The notes: generated from the letters alone by a model not told the origin. A stretch of 64,000 nt of DNA from Leishmania donovani (GCF_000227135.1 NC_018254.1:771446-835445), one strand, 5' to 3'; shown: positions 10,203 to 20,980, counted from the first letter of the stretch. Program-made: numbers and translations.

Positions 10203-12980
10203 CTATTTCCGGCGCTTCAGTTTCTGCTTCTCGCGCCGCATGCGGCCCATCAGCTGCCGGTCGAGGTACTTGTGCCTCTTCTTTCCCTGGCCTTTCACCA
10301 CTTGCGAACGCATCAGCTTGCGCACGCTCAGGTTTTCAGCCTTCTCGCGCGCGCGAGGGTCAGCCTTGCCTTTGTCAATCAAGCTGCGTAGCATGCGCTG
10401 CGCCTTCCGGCGCTTGCGGCCCATCGCCTCCATCACCTTGCGGCTCGGTCGCGCGTTCAGCTCCTGGAAGCGGCGGCGCTGCTCCTCGATCTCCTCCGCG
10501 GTCACTGGCAGCACGACACGGCAGTTGCGCTGCTCATCCTTTACGAACCAGTCCGGCAGGTCATCGTCGTCGTTGAAGACGTAGCGGTTGACAGAGGCGT
10601 CGAGGATCTCGCGGCGCGCCTTGGGGTCCAGCATCTTCTGCGCGATTGCCAGCGTACGAGCGCGGATGTCGGGATCCGTCATGGCAATCGGGATCTCTTC
10701 AAACTCCGTGTCCTGCTTGCCACTGGAATTCTTTCCGCTGTTTGTGTTGTTCTTGTTTCGCTTGTTCTGCTTACGAACCTCCTTGTTGTCTTGCAGGGTT
10801 TGCTTCCGCTGCTGGCGTATGAGCTCCTGGGTAGTCACCTTACCTATGTCAGGGATCAGCTTGCGCTTGCGGCGCGAGTCCTCGCGGCCACGGTTGATCT
10901 CGTAGTCGTCGAGGTCGCCGTCGCTCAGCTCCGCAGACAGCTCGCTAACAGAGTCGTCGCTGCTGTCGTCGTCGTCCTTGTCCTCGAAGCGCGTGCGCAC
11001 GTGCTTGCGCTTGTCCGGGTCCGCCATCTCCGTGGGCACGCTCATGATGATGCGCTCCTCCTCTAGGGTGCGCTGCCGCTTCTTGTTCTTGGCGCGATCG
11101 TGATCCTTCGGCTTCGGAAAGGTGTCATTCAACACCTTTTCGATGTTCAGCTGATGGCGCTCCCACTTGCTGCTCTTACCCGCCTCCTCCAGCTGCGCTG
11201 CGTCTTTCTCTGCCTTTGCACGCTTCTTCTTGGACGCCGGCGTCTCGTCCGCGGCCTCCGCGTCGTTGCTGTCCTCGTAGCCCTCCAGCCCTGCCTCGTA
11301 CAGCGTCACACGCGTCGAGCGCTGCGCCGGGACGTAGTTACCGTAGTTGTCGACATCCATGAAGTGCTCCTCCCCCTCAACGAGCTGGGCGGAGTGCGGC
11401 ACGCCATCGTCGTCGCCCTCGGCCTCGGACTCGTCGCCGTCCTTCTTGTCCCCCAAGTCCCAGTCGTCCTGGGCGGCGAGGTTGACCGACATGACCGGGT
11501 TCAGCGGGTCGTTGCCGCGGTCCTCCGGCTCCGTCCAAGTCTTATCCATGATGTGGGCCAGCTCCTTCTCCGGAATAAGCCCGAGCTGCTCCACAGTGAA
11601 GTGATCCAGCTCATCGGCTTCGCCGTCCTCGCCGCCTGCCGCGGCGTCGCCGTCATCGTCGAAGGCGTCGGTGTTCGTGCCTTTGTAGGTGAGCCCATCC
11701 GCCTCCGTCATATGCTCGACGCTCATGTTGGGGTCGTAGTTGATGAGGCCCTTGATCTGCTTCAGCTTTCGATCCACCACTTTCTTCTGCTTTTTCTTCA
11801 ACTCCTTGGCCTTCTTCTTCCGAATCTCGAGCAGCTCACGCGCGATCTGCGTGACGCCCTCGGGGCTGTCGAAGTCGAAGTGGTAGTCGCGCTTCCCTTT
11901 GCCGTCATCTTCGTCGTCTTCGTCGTCGCTGCCGTTGCCGCCGGCCATGCTGTCCACGTCGCCGCCCTCCTCAGTGCCTGCCGCGTCGACCTGGATGCGG
12001 TGGGTCTTCTCGCGCAGCAGCTGCTCTCGCCACCGCAGCATGCGCCGAAGATCAGCCTCGCCCACCTGCTGAAGATCACCGCAGAGATACACCAGCTCCT
12101 TCTTGGAGCTCTTCGACTTGAGGTATTCCTTGTCCGCGTCGTCGCTGAAGCGCAGCTCGTGGTGCGTCTTTAGGAACACCTTCGGGTCATCAGCGTTGAG
12201 GAAATCGGAGAAGGACGCAACGTGGTGCGAAACGGTAGCGAACTCGTCGTACCCCGTCGGCACATTCGACTTGGGGGCGACCAGCATGCCGGAGGCGGAG
12301 ACGATCTTCTCTTGGCCGACCTCCGCAAAGACCTTTTGCGGGTTGAAGAAGGCGGGATCGATGCTCTTGGGTGCCTTGAAGCCGGCACAGACGACGAAGA
12401 TTTCGGCAGACTCCATGCGAGACGCCTGCGGCTTCGTCGCCTCGACCTTCTCGAAGAGCTGCTTGAACACCCAGAGGAGGTTGTGGAAGTCCGGCGAGCG
12501 GAACACCTTCGTGACAAACCAGCCGTTCGCCTTAAGCATGGAGCACGCCATCTTGGCCGACGCCAGCACGAGCGCGTTCTGGTCGAAGAGATCGCGCGAC
12601 CACACACCGCCGACGTTTGGCGCACCATCGTGAATGACACAGTCGACCGGCTCTTTCTTCAGGTACGTGACGATCATCTTGCGCGTCTTGTCATCTGTGA
12701 TGTCACCCACGAACGTCTTGACGCCACGGATCGGCGCAATCGGAACAAGATCGACACCGACGATCTTCGAGCCTATCGCCATGTGCTGCGCCGCCACCTG
12801 GCACCAGCCACCAGGCGCGGCGCAGAGGTCGACAAGGACGCGCGACTTGGCGAGGAAATCATACTTTCGGTTCAGCTGGATGAGTTTGTAGGCAGAACGG
12901 GCGCGGTACCCCTGGTCCTTGGCCAGCCGGTAGTACGCGTCCAACCGGGTCTTGGCCTTCTTCTTGGACTTGACGCCCAT
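10203..12980 (-). CDS. SPB1: SPB1/FTSJ3-type pre-rRNA 2'-O-ribose methyltransferase
   Basis: 925 aa, close to the usual SPB1 length. The N-terminal FtsJ/RrmJ methyltransferase domain (about 1-205) has the SAM-binding loop VLVDLCAAPGGWCQVA near residues 48-63. A complete K-D-K-E tetrad is visible: K32 in SAYKLIQL, D118 in CVIHDGAP, K158 in FVTKVF and E193 in ESAEIFVV. A central acidic DUF3381-type region follows. A basic C-terminal Spb1_C domain carries VNRYVFNDDDDLPDWFVKDE and PVTAEEIEEQRRRFQELNAR, ending in a Lys/Arg-rich tail. The yeast family member methylates 25S rRNA and is needed for 60S subunit maturation in the nucleolus, so the same role is inferred here. The start is directly supported by the conserved MGVKSKKKAKTRLDAYYRLA opening. 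Confidence 0.95.
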   Translation of the reverse strand: MGVKSKKKAKTRLDAYYRLAKDQGYRARSAYKLIQLNRKYDFLAKSRVLVDLCAAPGGWCQVAAQHMAIGSKIVGVDLVPIAPIRGVKTFVGDITDDKTRKMIVTYLKKEPVDCVIHDGAPNVGGVWSRDLFDQNALVLASAKMACSMLKANGWFVTKVFRSPDFHNLLWVFKQLFEKVEATKPQASRMESAEIFVVCAGFKAPKSIDPAFFNPQKVFAEVGQEKIVSASGMLVAPKSNVPTGYDEFATVSHHVASFSDFLNADDPKVFLKTHHELRFSDDADKEYLKSKSSKKELVYLCGDLQQVGEADLRRMLRWREQLLREKTHRIQVDAAGTEEGGDVDSMAGGNGSDDEDDEDDGKGKRDYHFDFDSPEGVTQIARELLEIRKKKAKELKKKQKKVVDRKLKQIKGLINYDPNMSVEHMTEADGLTYKGTNTDAFDDDGDAAAGGEDGEADELDHFTVEQLGLIPEKELAHIMDKTWTEPEDRGNDPLNPVMSVNLAAQDDWDLGDKKDGDESEAEGDDDGVPHSAQLVEGEEHFMDVDNYGNYVPAQRSTRVTLYEAGLEGYEDSNDAEAADETPASKKKRAKAEKDAAQLEEAGKSSKWERHQLNIEKVLNDTFPKPKDHDRAKNKKRQRTLEEERIIMSVPTEMADPDKRKHVRTRFEDKDDDDSSDDSVSELSAELSDGDLDDYEINRGREDSRRKRKLIPDIGKVTTQELIRQQRKQTLQDNKEVRKQNKRNKNNTNSGKNSSGKQDTEFEEIPIAMTDPDIRARTLAIAQKMLDPKARREILDASVNRYVFNDDDDLPDWFVKDEQRNCRVVLPVTAEEIEEQRRRFQELNARPSRKVMEAMGRKRRKAQRMLRSLIDKGKADPRAREKAENLSVRKLMRSQVVKGQGKKRHKYLDRQLMGRMRREKQKLKRRK

Positions 12981-14076
12981 TCTGCTCGTCTGCGGTACTG
13001 CTGTGTCGTGACTGAAGGGGTGGGCGAGTAGAGGAGGGAAAGGACGGGTCGCTGTGGTTCAAGCGCGAATGCCGCCAGTACGGCCGCAGGCTCCAAGCAC
13101 GCAGTGTGTGTATGTGTGTGGGGGGAGGTAGAGCGAGAGAGCAGTGGGGCGAGGATGGAGGAGCTTCGCGGGCACGCGCGCTCTCCTAGATGTAGCTCCT
13201 CGCACTCTTTCCTTTTCGTCACCGTGTGCAAGCGTGGTGAGGGCGTGTTCAGCGACTGCGAACGGGTGAAGATCGAAGAGAAGCATCAGCAAGGTTGCGT
13301 TCGACCAGCGGAGAGGGAGACGATGGAGACAGCGAGAGATGCAGACGGTGCAGCATGAATCTACACACGGCGCTGCGCTGCCATCCGAAGAAAGAGCGGA
13401 AGATGGCGCAGCAAGAAGAAAAGAGGGCTCGTGCGTAAGATGGGCTTCAGAGGTGCTGCCTTGTATGCTTGCGTGCACGTCGGGTGGGGCGAGTAGAGTT
13501 GTTTGCTTCGGACCTTCAGAAACCATCACTGTCACCAAAGAAGAGGGAGAGCGCACACAATGGCAAGAGGCACCGAAAGGAATGCAAAGGCAGGCAGACA
13601 AACCGCGTTTATGTGAGCTGGCGTGTCCCTGGGAGCAGCAAGTTGCCGTCGCCGTATCTCGCAAGCAAGTATCAAGACAGCGTGCGGCGTGAGCTGGTAG
13701 GGATGCGGTCCAAGGAGAAGAGATACAGCGGCGAAAGCGAAACAGCGTAAGAGGCAGTAGAAGGAGGAAGGGCCGCAGAGAAGTACGCCATGCTCAACGA
13801 ATATGGAGCCGCACACGCACGACGAGTACACGTCAGCAAAGACGCAAGGGAAGAAAAGAGAGAGGAGCGCTTGGGTTTGTGCCGGGGTTCGCGCACTCGC
13901 CTTTCTCGCACACTGGTGCAACACGCTCTCTCCTTATCCTCCTTCATCACCATCACCATCCCCTCCTCGCATTCACAGGGACGCTCACATCGCCGCCTCA
14001 GCACCGGTGTACTTCACTAGCTGGAAGGCAGAGAGCACCTACACACATGTAAGCGCCCCTATGCCAGAGATGCACC
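12981..14076. other. Intergenic spacer between the TBC gene and SPB1
   Basis: No supported gene. Only purine-rich and pyrimidine-rich low complexity and short chance ORFs. Confidence 0.6.
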
Positions 14077-17000
14077 TCAACCATGCATCGGATGCTTCCG
14101 CCAGATGCAGTAAGCGTCGGCAATGAGGATGTCCAGCCACCGCATCGCCGCCTCCAACGTCCGCGCCCGTGCGCGCTCGCCGCACCGCTCATGCTTGTCT
14201 TCCCTATCCAGCGGATGCTGTTGCTCCTGCTTCGCGGACGCGTACTGGGGAAAGAGCGCCTCGAACGGATGCTTCAGCGCGTTCATCACGACGTCAATAG
14301 GCGGTTCAGCTGTCGAAGACGTGCCCGAACATGCGGCTGCGTCTGCTGCTGAAGGTGCCGCGGCGCTGCTCCCCTCCTGGTGTGTGGTGCGCGAGCCGAA
14401 GATGGGCAGCACCGTGGCGAGAGCCGCCGCGCCCCACCTTCCGCTAGTCGCCGCTGGTGCATTCAGAGTGGAAGTTTGCGAGGAGTTATCGAGCAGGTTG
14501 GCGCGCAGATTGCGGAGCAACGCACAGCACACACAAACGTGGAAGTGCATGATCTCCTCGTCGCTCGCTGAGGACCCTTGCGCTGCCACGGTGGCGGCCA
14601 GCGAAGAAGTCGTGTGAGCGCCGCTGGCCGCTGCAGTCGTCGGTGGCGCACGATCGCCACCAATCCCGATCGCCAGGTAGCAATCCCACAGACGCAGCAG
14701 CAGCGGCAGCGGCAGCTCACGTGCCAGTAGACAGTGCAGCCATTGGAAGCAGCCGTCCATCACAGTCAAGCCATACCCGTCCAGGAAGGCAATGAGAGAA
14801 GGGTCGACAGCGCGCACGAGGGCCTCAAGGCGACGTACATTGCGTAAGATGCCCGGCTGGCCCGGCATGAAGTTGTCCTGCAGCAGCGACAGAACACGGC
14901 CGGCGCACCAGTACGTGTCACCCTCGACCTGCGTCAGATAGCTCTCCGGTAACTCCGCCAGCATCGCGTCCAGAGCGGCGGGTGTGTCGGACAGCACGTC
15001 AAGGTCCTCCTCGGAAAGGTAGGGGGAGAGCGCCGCAGCTGTGGTGGCCCGAGTGGCAGGCGTGCCGAGCGTCGTCATGGTGATTGGCGTCGCCAACGCC
15101 GTCGGTGTCGACGCGGCTGTGGAAGACCAGGATGTCCGCTGCACCGAGGCAGAGAGCGACGACACCAACAGACGCATAACGGCTCGCGTGCCCTTGTCAC
15201 AGGCCATGCTGCCCAACTCCGCGCCGTTCGCCGAGGCAGCTTTATCGTCACTGTCGTCTCCCTCGCCGTCGTCGCTTCCACTGTCCAAGCGAGCTGCCGC
15301 TGCCGTCACGCTTGTTCTCCGAGCACCTTCGTGCGTGGCCGTCTGGCGGTGAGACGCACGCGTGCACGTGGCAGCCTGCGCCGACACCCGCGCGAGCTGC
15401 CGCAGCGCGTCCGCAAGGAAGACATGATAGAAAACTGCGACCACGTCATCCATGCCCTGCACGTAGCCGACGGCAGGGTGCCGCTGGGACCAGAGAAACA
15501 AGCAGCGCGCCATGCCCGCTAGGGAGCGGCCGGCATGAAAGATGGGAGACTGGTGGCGCGGCAGGTCCAGCAGCATCTGTTGGAGAATAGCGCGCTCGTA
15601 GGGCGAGAGGGACGTCACCGCCGACGTGGACGATGCGCCGCCGCTGAGTGTCAGACCATGGCCATTGTTCGGTGGTAGTCCGTTGCCGGGAAGCCGTGAC
15701 AGCGATGCCGCCTCGCGAAGGCCAGGAGCGCCGGCAGCTCCGCCACCCCCGTGTGAGCACGACAGCGGCAACATCGATGGCAATGTCGACGGCGACTCTC
15801 TCAGTGACAGCATCGTCAGAGCGCTACAGTACTGCCGCGTGTAGCCCTCGTACTGGCGGCGCTTGCGCTGCAGCTCCGCTTTCTGCCGCGTGACGGCGGC
15901 AGGCGCGTAGTCGCTCAGCAACCGCCACACCACCGCTCGCAGCAATGCTGGGCGGCAGCCACCCCACGCGACACACCGAAGCGAGTTGGGCTCGTCGCAG
16001 GAGCCGCCAACCTTGATAGTGACGCCAAAGCCGCTGTCGATAGCAATGCCGTTGAGAGTTGCTGCTGCAGCTGCTGCTGCCTGCGCGCTCTCGGCCGCCA
16101 CCTCCACGGATACTGGCGGCTTCCCTGCTAAAACGTCGGTGCTGCGGCTCGTCGCTGCTGCACGCGTTGACGCTGCCTCCTCATGGACGGTGGTGAGCAA
16201 GCTTTCAGCCCTGCTGGGAGCTGCCGTGGTATTCACAGTGCTAAGCAGGTTGAGCGAGGAAGTGCGGTCCTTGCCGTCGCCGACTCCACTGCCGCCAGCA
16301 GTGGCGGCGGTACTGGCGCGTTGTGCTAATGTTCGGCGCGGCGGTGTCTCGTGTAACCCAGCCGCCTCCTCGGGGGTGAGGAGAACTGCAAAGCCGAGGC
16401 CGAGTCTGTAGGCGCCGCGTACGTAAGAATTCGTCGCCGTCGCGGCGCCACGCTGGCCGGCGTTACCGCCTGTGTTTCGGCCATCACCGTCCACATCACT
16501 GCTGCTGCTGCTGCCCGAACCCAGCTGCGACGGATCTCTGTGAGCCACGACGGCTGACGACGATGCTGGCGGGCTAGGGTTGAAGCTTCTGCTTATGTTC
16601 GGTGGCGTGAACACGTCACTCCCAGGCTCAGACACTTGCTCCTCCGTGTAGGCCTGCTGCAGCAGACACTGCGGTGGCACCACGCGGAGCAGTGGCAGTG
16701 CCTGTAAAAGAAACGACAATCTGGACTCCTGCTCGGCAGCGTACCGTCGCTCCGTCTCCATCGCCAAAATGGAAGCACGCTCGCGTCGAGCTTGGCTTCT
16801 CGTGCGGGTGCTCTTGGTATCCTGGTTCTTCGGCTGTGAGCGCTGCGTCACGGCAATCTGCTGCTGCTGCTGATGCTGGTGCTGCGGGTCCTCCCGAAGC
16901 TCTTCTGATGCCGCTGCTACAGCAGCGGTAGTTTGCCGTCCTTCCGTGTACCCAGCGCCAAGGCTCATTCCGCCGACAGCCTCACGCACCACCTCTACGC

Positions 17001-17340
17001 GCACCTCGCCATCCTCGTTGTAGCGCAGCAGGCGACGCAGCAGCGCGCCAGCAGAGCGGTACGCTGTGCCTGGCGGAACGCGGCGCACTCTACCTGGTCC
17101 GCGCAGGCGTTGCACACAGAAGGGAAGAAAGCCTACAGCTCCGTCCTCTTCCATGCCCGCGACGAGAGTAGCAATGGTACTGTGAGGCGGCTGGAACTCT
17201 GAAGGCCGTCTCCCGGGGTGCGCAGCAGCGCCAGAACGGTTTTGCAGTGGAGAGCTTGACGGTGTCGAAAAGGATTCAGGCAATCTTGACGCGCCGCAAG
17301 ACACCGATGGCACGTCTTGCGTCGGCGCCACCGCCATCAT
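14077..17340 (-). CDS. TBC-domain Rab GTPase-activating protein, TBC1D22/Gyp1-like
   Basis: 1087 aa. The TBC domain is spread over about residues 460-1000. It begins LLRAVVWRLLSDYAPA then QKAELQRKRRQYEGYTRQY, the order typical of TBC1D22 and Gyp1. The arginine finger is present in LLLDLPRHQSPIF (near 590-600) and the glutamine finger in HPAVGYVQGMDDV (near 620). Later blocks are DTYWCAGRVLSLLQDNF, QPGILRNVRRLEALVRAVDP, CFQWLHCLLARELPL and LLRLWDCYLAIG. Large Ala/Ser/Thr-rich insertions, including an acidic one near 690-710, separate the blocks, and the first 450 residues are mostly low complexity with a poly-Gln stretch. Both catalytic fingers are intact, so GAP activity is expected. Family members act on Golgi or secretory Rabs. 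The Rab partner here cannot be read from sequence. Confidence 0.88.
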   Translation of the reverse strand: MMAVAPTQDVPSVSCGASRLPESFSTPSSSPLQNRSGAAAHPGRRPSEFQPPHSTIATLVAGMEEDGAVGFLPFCVQRLRGPGRVRRVPPGTAYRSAGALLRRLLRYNEDGEVRVEVVREAVGGMSLGAGYTEGRQTTAAVAAASEELREDPQHQHQQQQQIAVTQRSQPKNQDTKSTRTRSQARRERASILAMETERRYAAEQESRLSFLLQALPLLRVVPPQCLLQQAYTEEQVSEPGSDVFTPPNISRSFNPSPPASSSAVVAHRDPSQLGSGSSSSSDVDGDGRNTGGNAGQRGAATATNSYVRGAYRLGLGFAVLLTPEEAAGLHETPPRRTLAQRASTAATAGGSGVGDGKDRTSSLNLLSTVNTTAAPSRAESLLTTVHEEAASTRAAATSRSTDVLAGKPPVSVEVAAESAQAAAAAAATLNGIAIDSGFGVTIKVGGSCDEPNSLRCVAWGGCRPALLRAVVWRLLSDYAPAAVTRQKAELQRKRRQYEGYTRQYCSALTMLSLRESPSTLPSMLPLSCSHGGGGAAGAPGLREAASLSRLPGNGLPPNNGHGLTLSGGASSTSAVTSLSPYERAILQQMLLDLPRHQSPIFHAGRSLAGMARCLFLWSQRHPAVGYVQGMDDVVAVFYHVFLADALRQLARVSAQAATCTRASHRQTATHEGARRTSVTAAAARLDSGSDDGEGDDSDDKAASANGAELGSMACDKGTRAVMRLLVSSLSASVQRTSWSSTAASTPTALATPITMTTLGTPATRATTAAALSPYLSEEDLDVLSDTPAALDAMLAELPESYLTQVEGDTYWCAGRVLSLLQDNFMPGQPGILRNVRRLEALVRAVDPSLIAFLDGYGLTVMDGCFQWLHCLLARELPLPLLLRLWDCYLAIGIGGDRAPPTTAAASGAHTTSSLAATVAAQGSSASDEEIMHFHVCVCCALLRNLRANLLDNSSQTSTLNAPAATSGRWGAAALATVLPIFGSRTTHQEGSSAAAPSAADAAACSGTSSTAEPPIDVVMNALKHPFEALFPQYASAKQEQQHPLDREDKHERCGERARARTLEAAMRWLDILIADAYCIWRKHPMHG

Positions 17341-18365
17341 TTTGGGTGTGGCGATGCAAACCCGTATGGACGATCGCGCTTTAGTCTGTGATCAGATCAA
17401 GCACAGATGGTGAAGAACGAGAGAGACACACTCGCGTGCGCGTATAGAAGCCAGTATACGCTGTGTGTCAGCTGCTGCAGCCAAGACAACGACAAGAACG
17501 GCGATTGTGAAAATAGAGAAGAGGGCGAGAAGTAACAGCTCTGAAGAAGACCTGAGCAGGATAGGACGAGATAGAGAAGTGTCTCCGTATTTCAACGCAT
17601 GCCCATTCTACCAAGAGCCCGTCAACAAATAGACGCCTCAGCCAGCCGCAGAGTTCATCTACCTCTGCGGCACACGCGGCACAAATTCCGGGTCGCCCAG
17701 TGGATCGAGCGCCGAGAAGAGAAAACGGGCACGCAAGCAAAGTAGCCTCGCCAAAAAAAAAAGTTTGAGTGGGAGTGCTGTAAAGCAAGAGCGAGAGGGG
17801 TGTGAAGACGAAGGGAGAAACAGAATGATGCACCGTTCAGCGAGTGTATAAGTTCGCGCGCGAAGCAAGATGGTGCCGAGAGCAGTCGCAGTCGAAGAAT
17901 ACAGCGGACATGAAGAGAAGGGAGAGCAGGAGAAAGAAGGTGTGCATCCTCTTGTGAGCGCACGCGCATGCGTGGGTATCCTAGCCGCAGCCTATGCATC
18001 CGCCGTTCCGCTCACAAACTACGAAGGCGAGAGAAGGTTTTTGCACACCAACACACACAGACACACACGCAAAGGCAGCTGTATCTGCGCAGGTCGCGCG
18101 TCGTCGTATTCCTGACCCGGCGCCCTTTGTCCCTCTTCCATGAATAAGCGGCTACATCATTCCACGCCAACCTGCAGTCGCTGCTGTCGGTGTATCTGTG
18201 TCTGTGTGCGCGCTCGAGAGCACCGCTTTCATCTGGCTTCCGTGTTCTTCACGCACTCGGATTTCTTTCCTGTGGTGCATACTTTATTTGCTGTTGCTGT
18301 TCATCATTTTCCTTTTGAATCCCGTGGCTGCTCATAAAAAAGCGTTCCTATCATACGCCAACACG

Positions 18366-18433
18366 CGCACATACACATATATACACATACACAAGCATGC
18401 ACATGCACACACACACACATGTATACATATATG
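18366..18433. repeat. CA/TA compound low-complexity tract
   Basis: Interrupted ACACATATATACACATACAC-type sequence ending in (CA)n and then ATGTATACATATATG. Confidence 0.8.
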
Positions 18434-19209
18434 AGAAGCGCAACGGCGTAAAGAAGACAAAAAAAAGGGCAGAAAGAGCCGCCCTCCTCAGGTGACATCA
18501 TGCACAGACACCCGAGAGGGATAGACGCGACACACATAACGACGACGAGGGTGAGGAAAAGAAAAGGGAATGAGACTTACTCGCACACGCACATAGCAGA
18601 GTATGCACGTAAAGCGCAAGGAAAGGAAAGGGGGAGCAAACACCACGGAGAAGGGGGCAAAGACGAAAACAGCGAGTGTCGCGCAGCGCCAGTTTTCTTT
18701 TCGTTTCCACAGTTCGTTTTTTTTTTGTGGTTTTGGTGTGGAACAGCACACCACTGCTCACAGCATCTCACCACCTTTTGGTTCTCTCTCCCCCTTCAAA
18801 CCGTCCATCAAGCACCCTCACCTTCACCTTCCCTCTCGCCCCTCGCGACCTTCTTGAACAGCGCACCTGGGTTTCTCTTTTCAACGTACCCCTATTCCAC
18901 CCACGAGCAAGTCCGCAAGCACACGCATGCACAGCCACAGCCCGCCAGCCTCTGCCGCACTGCGAGCTACATCCTCGGCGTCTAGGAAGAGCCATCCGGC
19001 CGTCGAATCGGGCCCATGCGTCCAGCGGACTCTTCCTGTCTTTCCCCCTCCCTTCTTCGCATACCTGCAGCGCAATCGGCCCCACACGGGCCTGGCTGCG
19101 CTGCACGCCTTAGCCCACCTGGGCCGCGTGCAGCGTCCTGCTCGAGGGCGGAGGCGGGGGCGTACGTCGTGCTGCTAGTAGGGGCTGGTCTACGTGCATG
19201 CCGGATGGG

Positions 19210-19990
19210 CTCAAGGAGGAGGTTGGCCAGCCTCAGGCCACGGCTCTCTGCGACCGTGTGCGCCGCTGCCTGCATGACATGATTCGCTCTGAGCAGCTTC
19301 AAGTAGCGGCATTCCACAGCATGGTGTGCAAGCTCTCCACATTCGAGTCTGGTGGGCTCGATGGTGCAGGTTCGGGGTGCTCACGTCATGCAGCCGATAT
19401 CTTTGCCTCATCAGCCCCATCCTGTCGGATACAGGAGATGCCGCATGTTTTGCACACACGCACCTTGGGGCTCATCGGTATTGATCGCTCCCGCGTTGCT
19501 TTCGTGAGCCACTCTTGCCCTTCCGACATCTGGATGCTCCTCCGCCTGGGTGCGATACACCACGCCGACCATGCTTGACAGCGCTGGCGCACAGTGCACA
19601 CATTTTCGGATCATGGGGCCTGCTCCGAGACGACCTTGTTGTCTGGGGGAGGGGGGTAAGCCTGCCTGCATGTGTCGCGACAGGTAGAATGCTGGCATGA
19701 GTCTGCAGGGGTATGGGGCACTACACCCTCTCAATACACTCGCCGCTCACAGGAGTAGGTGGGCCGAGAGGAAGGCGGCCCGTGGATAGACATGTGCCTG
19801 CGCACAATGAGTTCACAGCTTGTCGTTCTGAAGGGGCACAGGGGGCAGCCACAAAGACCCGACGGGGGAGGAGGAAGCCCATGCAGCGCGAGTGAGGTGT
19901 GCGTAATCACGTCACTGCGTGCAAGGTCATATCGTGAAATGAGGTTTTCTTCGAGAGATCCGCGAGTCTCGCGTGGCATATCGGGCACAA
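19210..19990 (-). pseudogene. Decayed C2H2 zinc-finger coding relic, possibly from an ingi/DIRE-type retroelement
   Basis: Two good C2H2 fingers sit on the minus strand in neighbouring but broken frames. The first, at about 19918-19989, reads CPICHARL...FHDMTLH (C-x2-C-x13-H-x4-H). The second, at about 19784-19850, reads CPLCPFRTTS...RRHMSIH (C-x2-C-x13-H-x3-H). Downstream, further cysteine pairs (CALC, CKTC) and RHM-type fragments appear in alternating frames, each ended by stops, down to about 19210. No single ORF joins them, so this is a pseudogene. C2H2 fingers end the ORF of ingi/L1Tc non-LTR elements, and Leishmania carries degenerate ingi-related DIREs, so this origin is plausible. A dead cellular zinc-finger gene is the alternative. 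No reverse transcriptase motif was recognised. Confidence 0.45.
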
Positions 19991-20386
19991 CGCCGAGACG
20001 GCCGCTCTCAAAGCAAAAAGCAGGCGAGGGTGGAGGGGCACCACATTGCTAGCGCAGCAGCAGGCCGCACGCCATCTGCACTCCGTGCTGCCACTGCTAG
20101 TAAAGCGAATGATTTCAGTCCCCTCAAAACCATCGCCTTGTTCATTGCGCAAACATCACATAGAGAACGAAAAAAACAAGAGGATGGAATGGGGATCTTC
20201 TCAGAGAGTGCGGAAGAGAAAGATCGCGCCTACAGTGGCCCAGACAGCGGCGGCGCACCGGTGACCGACAGGACGAACAGGACGGAGAAGGAGCGAATCG
20301 CCTTCTGGGCACTGTGCTCTGCGCTGCTCGACCGCACCTCGTCACATGCGCCACTCCGTCGGCCACGTCCACCAATACAAGCGAGC

Positions 20387-20980
20387 TTACGGCTCCTCGC
20401 CGTCGTACGCGTAGTATGCTTTGTTGTGCATGATGAGCTCGTTGCCTACGAAGTAGAAGCTGTCGCTCGCCATCTCGAAGGGGCTGGCGACGATGGCCTC
20501 CTCCCACTCCGGGTTCAGGCTGGGCATGTCGTAGATGGCCTCCCATGTGTTCGTCGAGTGCGGAATGCAGAAGCCGAACTCGAAGTCGAAGGACTTGATC
20601 AGCACATTTCGGAAGTAGTGACGCTCAATCATGCGGAACTTGGGCACTGGCTGATCGCCGTTGACGCCAAAGACGAGCTTCGCACCGACGGCGGACTTGC
20701 GCAGAAACGAAGGGGCAAAGCGGTAGCGGATGGTGCGGGCAGCCGCGGCTTCCTCCTCAGACAGCTGCGCCACGCGGGCCAACATGTCATTAACGTTCCC
20801 ATCCGCGGAGCCATCCGGGGCCTCGCCGACCTCGAACAGTACCTTGTTTTGCTCGATATCACGGATGGTGAACTGGTAAAACTCGACGCCGTACTTGTTC
20901 GCCGTGAGTGGGCACAGAAACCGCTCCGTGGGGGCGGTAAAAGCCAGCACTTGCTCGGGGGTAACAGATGACGAGCTCAT
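20387..20980 (-). CDS. UNC119: UNC119 lipid-binding chaperone (GMP-PDE delta family)
   Basis: 197 aa from the ATG at 20980 (MSSSSVTPEQVLAF). The nine-codon in-frame extension upstream begins with GTG, not ATG, and lies immediately after the predicted splice acceptor, so it is rejected. The immunoglobulin-like beta sandwich is recognisable throughout: FTIRDIEQNKVLFE (37-50), IRYRFAPSFLRKSAVGAKL (84-102), PKFRMIERHYFRNVLIKSFD (113-132) and FGFCIPHSTNTWEAIYD (135-151), ending SDSFYFVGNELIMHNKAYY. These match UNC119 more closely than PDE6D. UNC119 extracts N-myristoylated proteins from membranes and delivers them to cilia under Arl3 control, so a flagellar membrane cargo role is inferred. A Gly/Asp/Asn/Glu/Ala-rich insertion at 52-82 is lineage-specific. 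Confidence 0.93.
   Translation of the reverse strand: MSSSSVTPEQVLAFTAPTERFLCPLTANKYGVEFYQFTIRDIEQNKVLFEVGEAPDGSADGNVNDMLARVAQLSEEEAAAARTIRYRFAPSFLRKSAVGAKLVFGVNGDQPVPKFRMIERHYFRNVLIKSFDFEFGFCIPHSTNTWEAIYDMPSLNPEWEEAIVASPFEMASDSFYFVGNELIMHNKAYYAYDGEEP

Larger units (their letters stand above)
17341..20386. other. Long intergenic spacer between UNC119 and the TBC gene
   Basis: About 3 kb without an intact gene. The part at 17341-18880 is ordinary low-complexity spacer, with an AT/CA microsatellite near 18366-18433. The part from about 18900 to 20010 has a less repetitive composition and includes decayed zinc-finger coding sequence (annotated separately). Confidence 0.6.

Noticed and set aside
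9530..10576. 348-codon + strand ORF.
   Set aside because: Half of it is the antisense of SPB1 and half is spacer with GT and CA repeats; it has no family features.
11100..12173. 357-codon + strand ORF rich in Leu/Val.
   Set aside because: It is the exact antisense of the SPB1 coding region; its hydrophobic look reflects the acidic/basic codons of SPB1 on the other strand.
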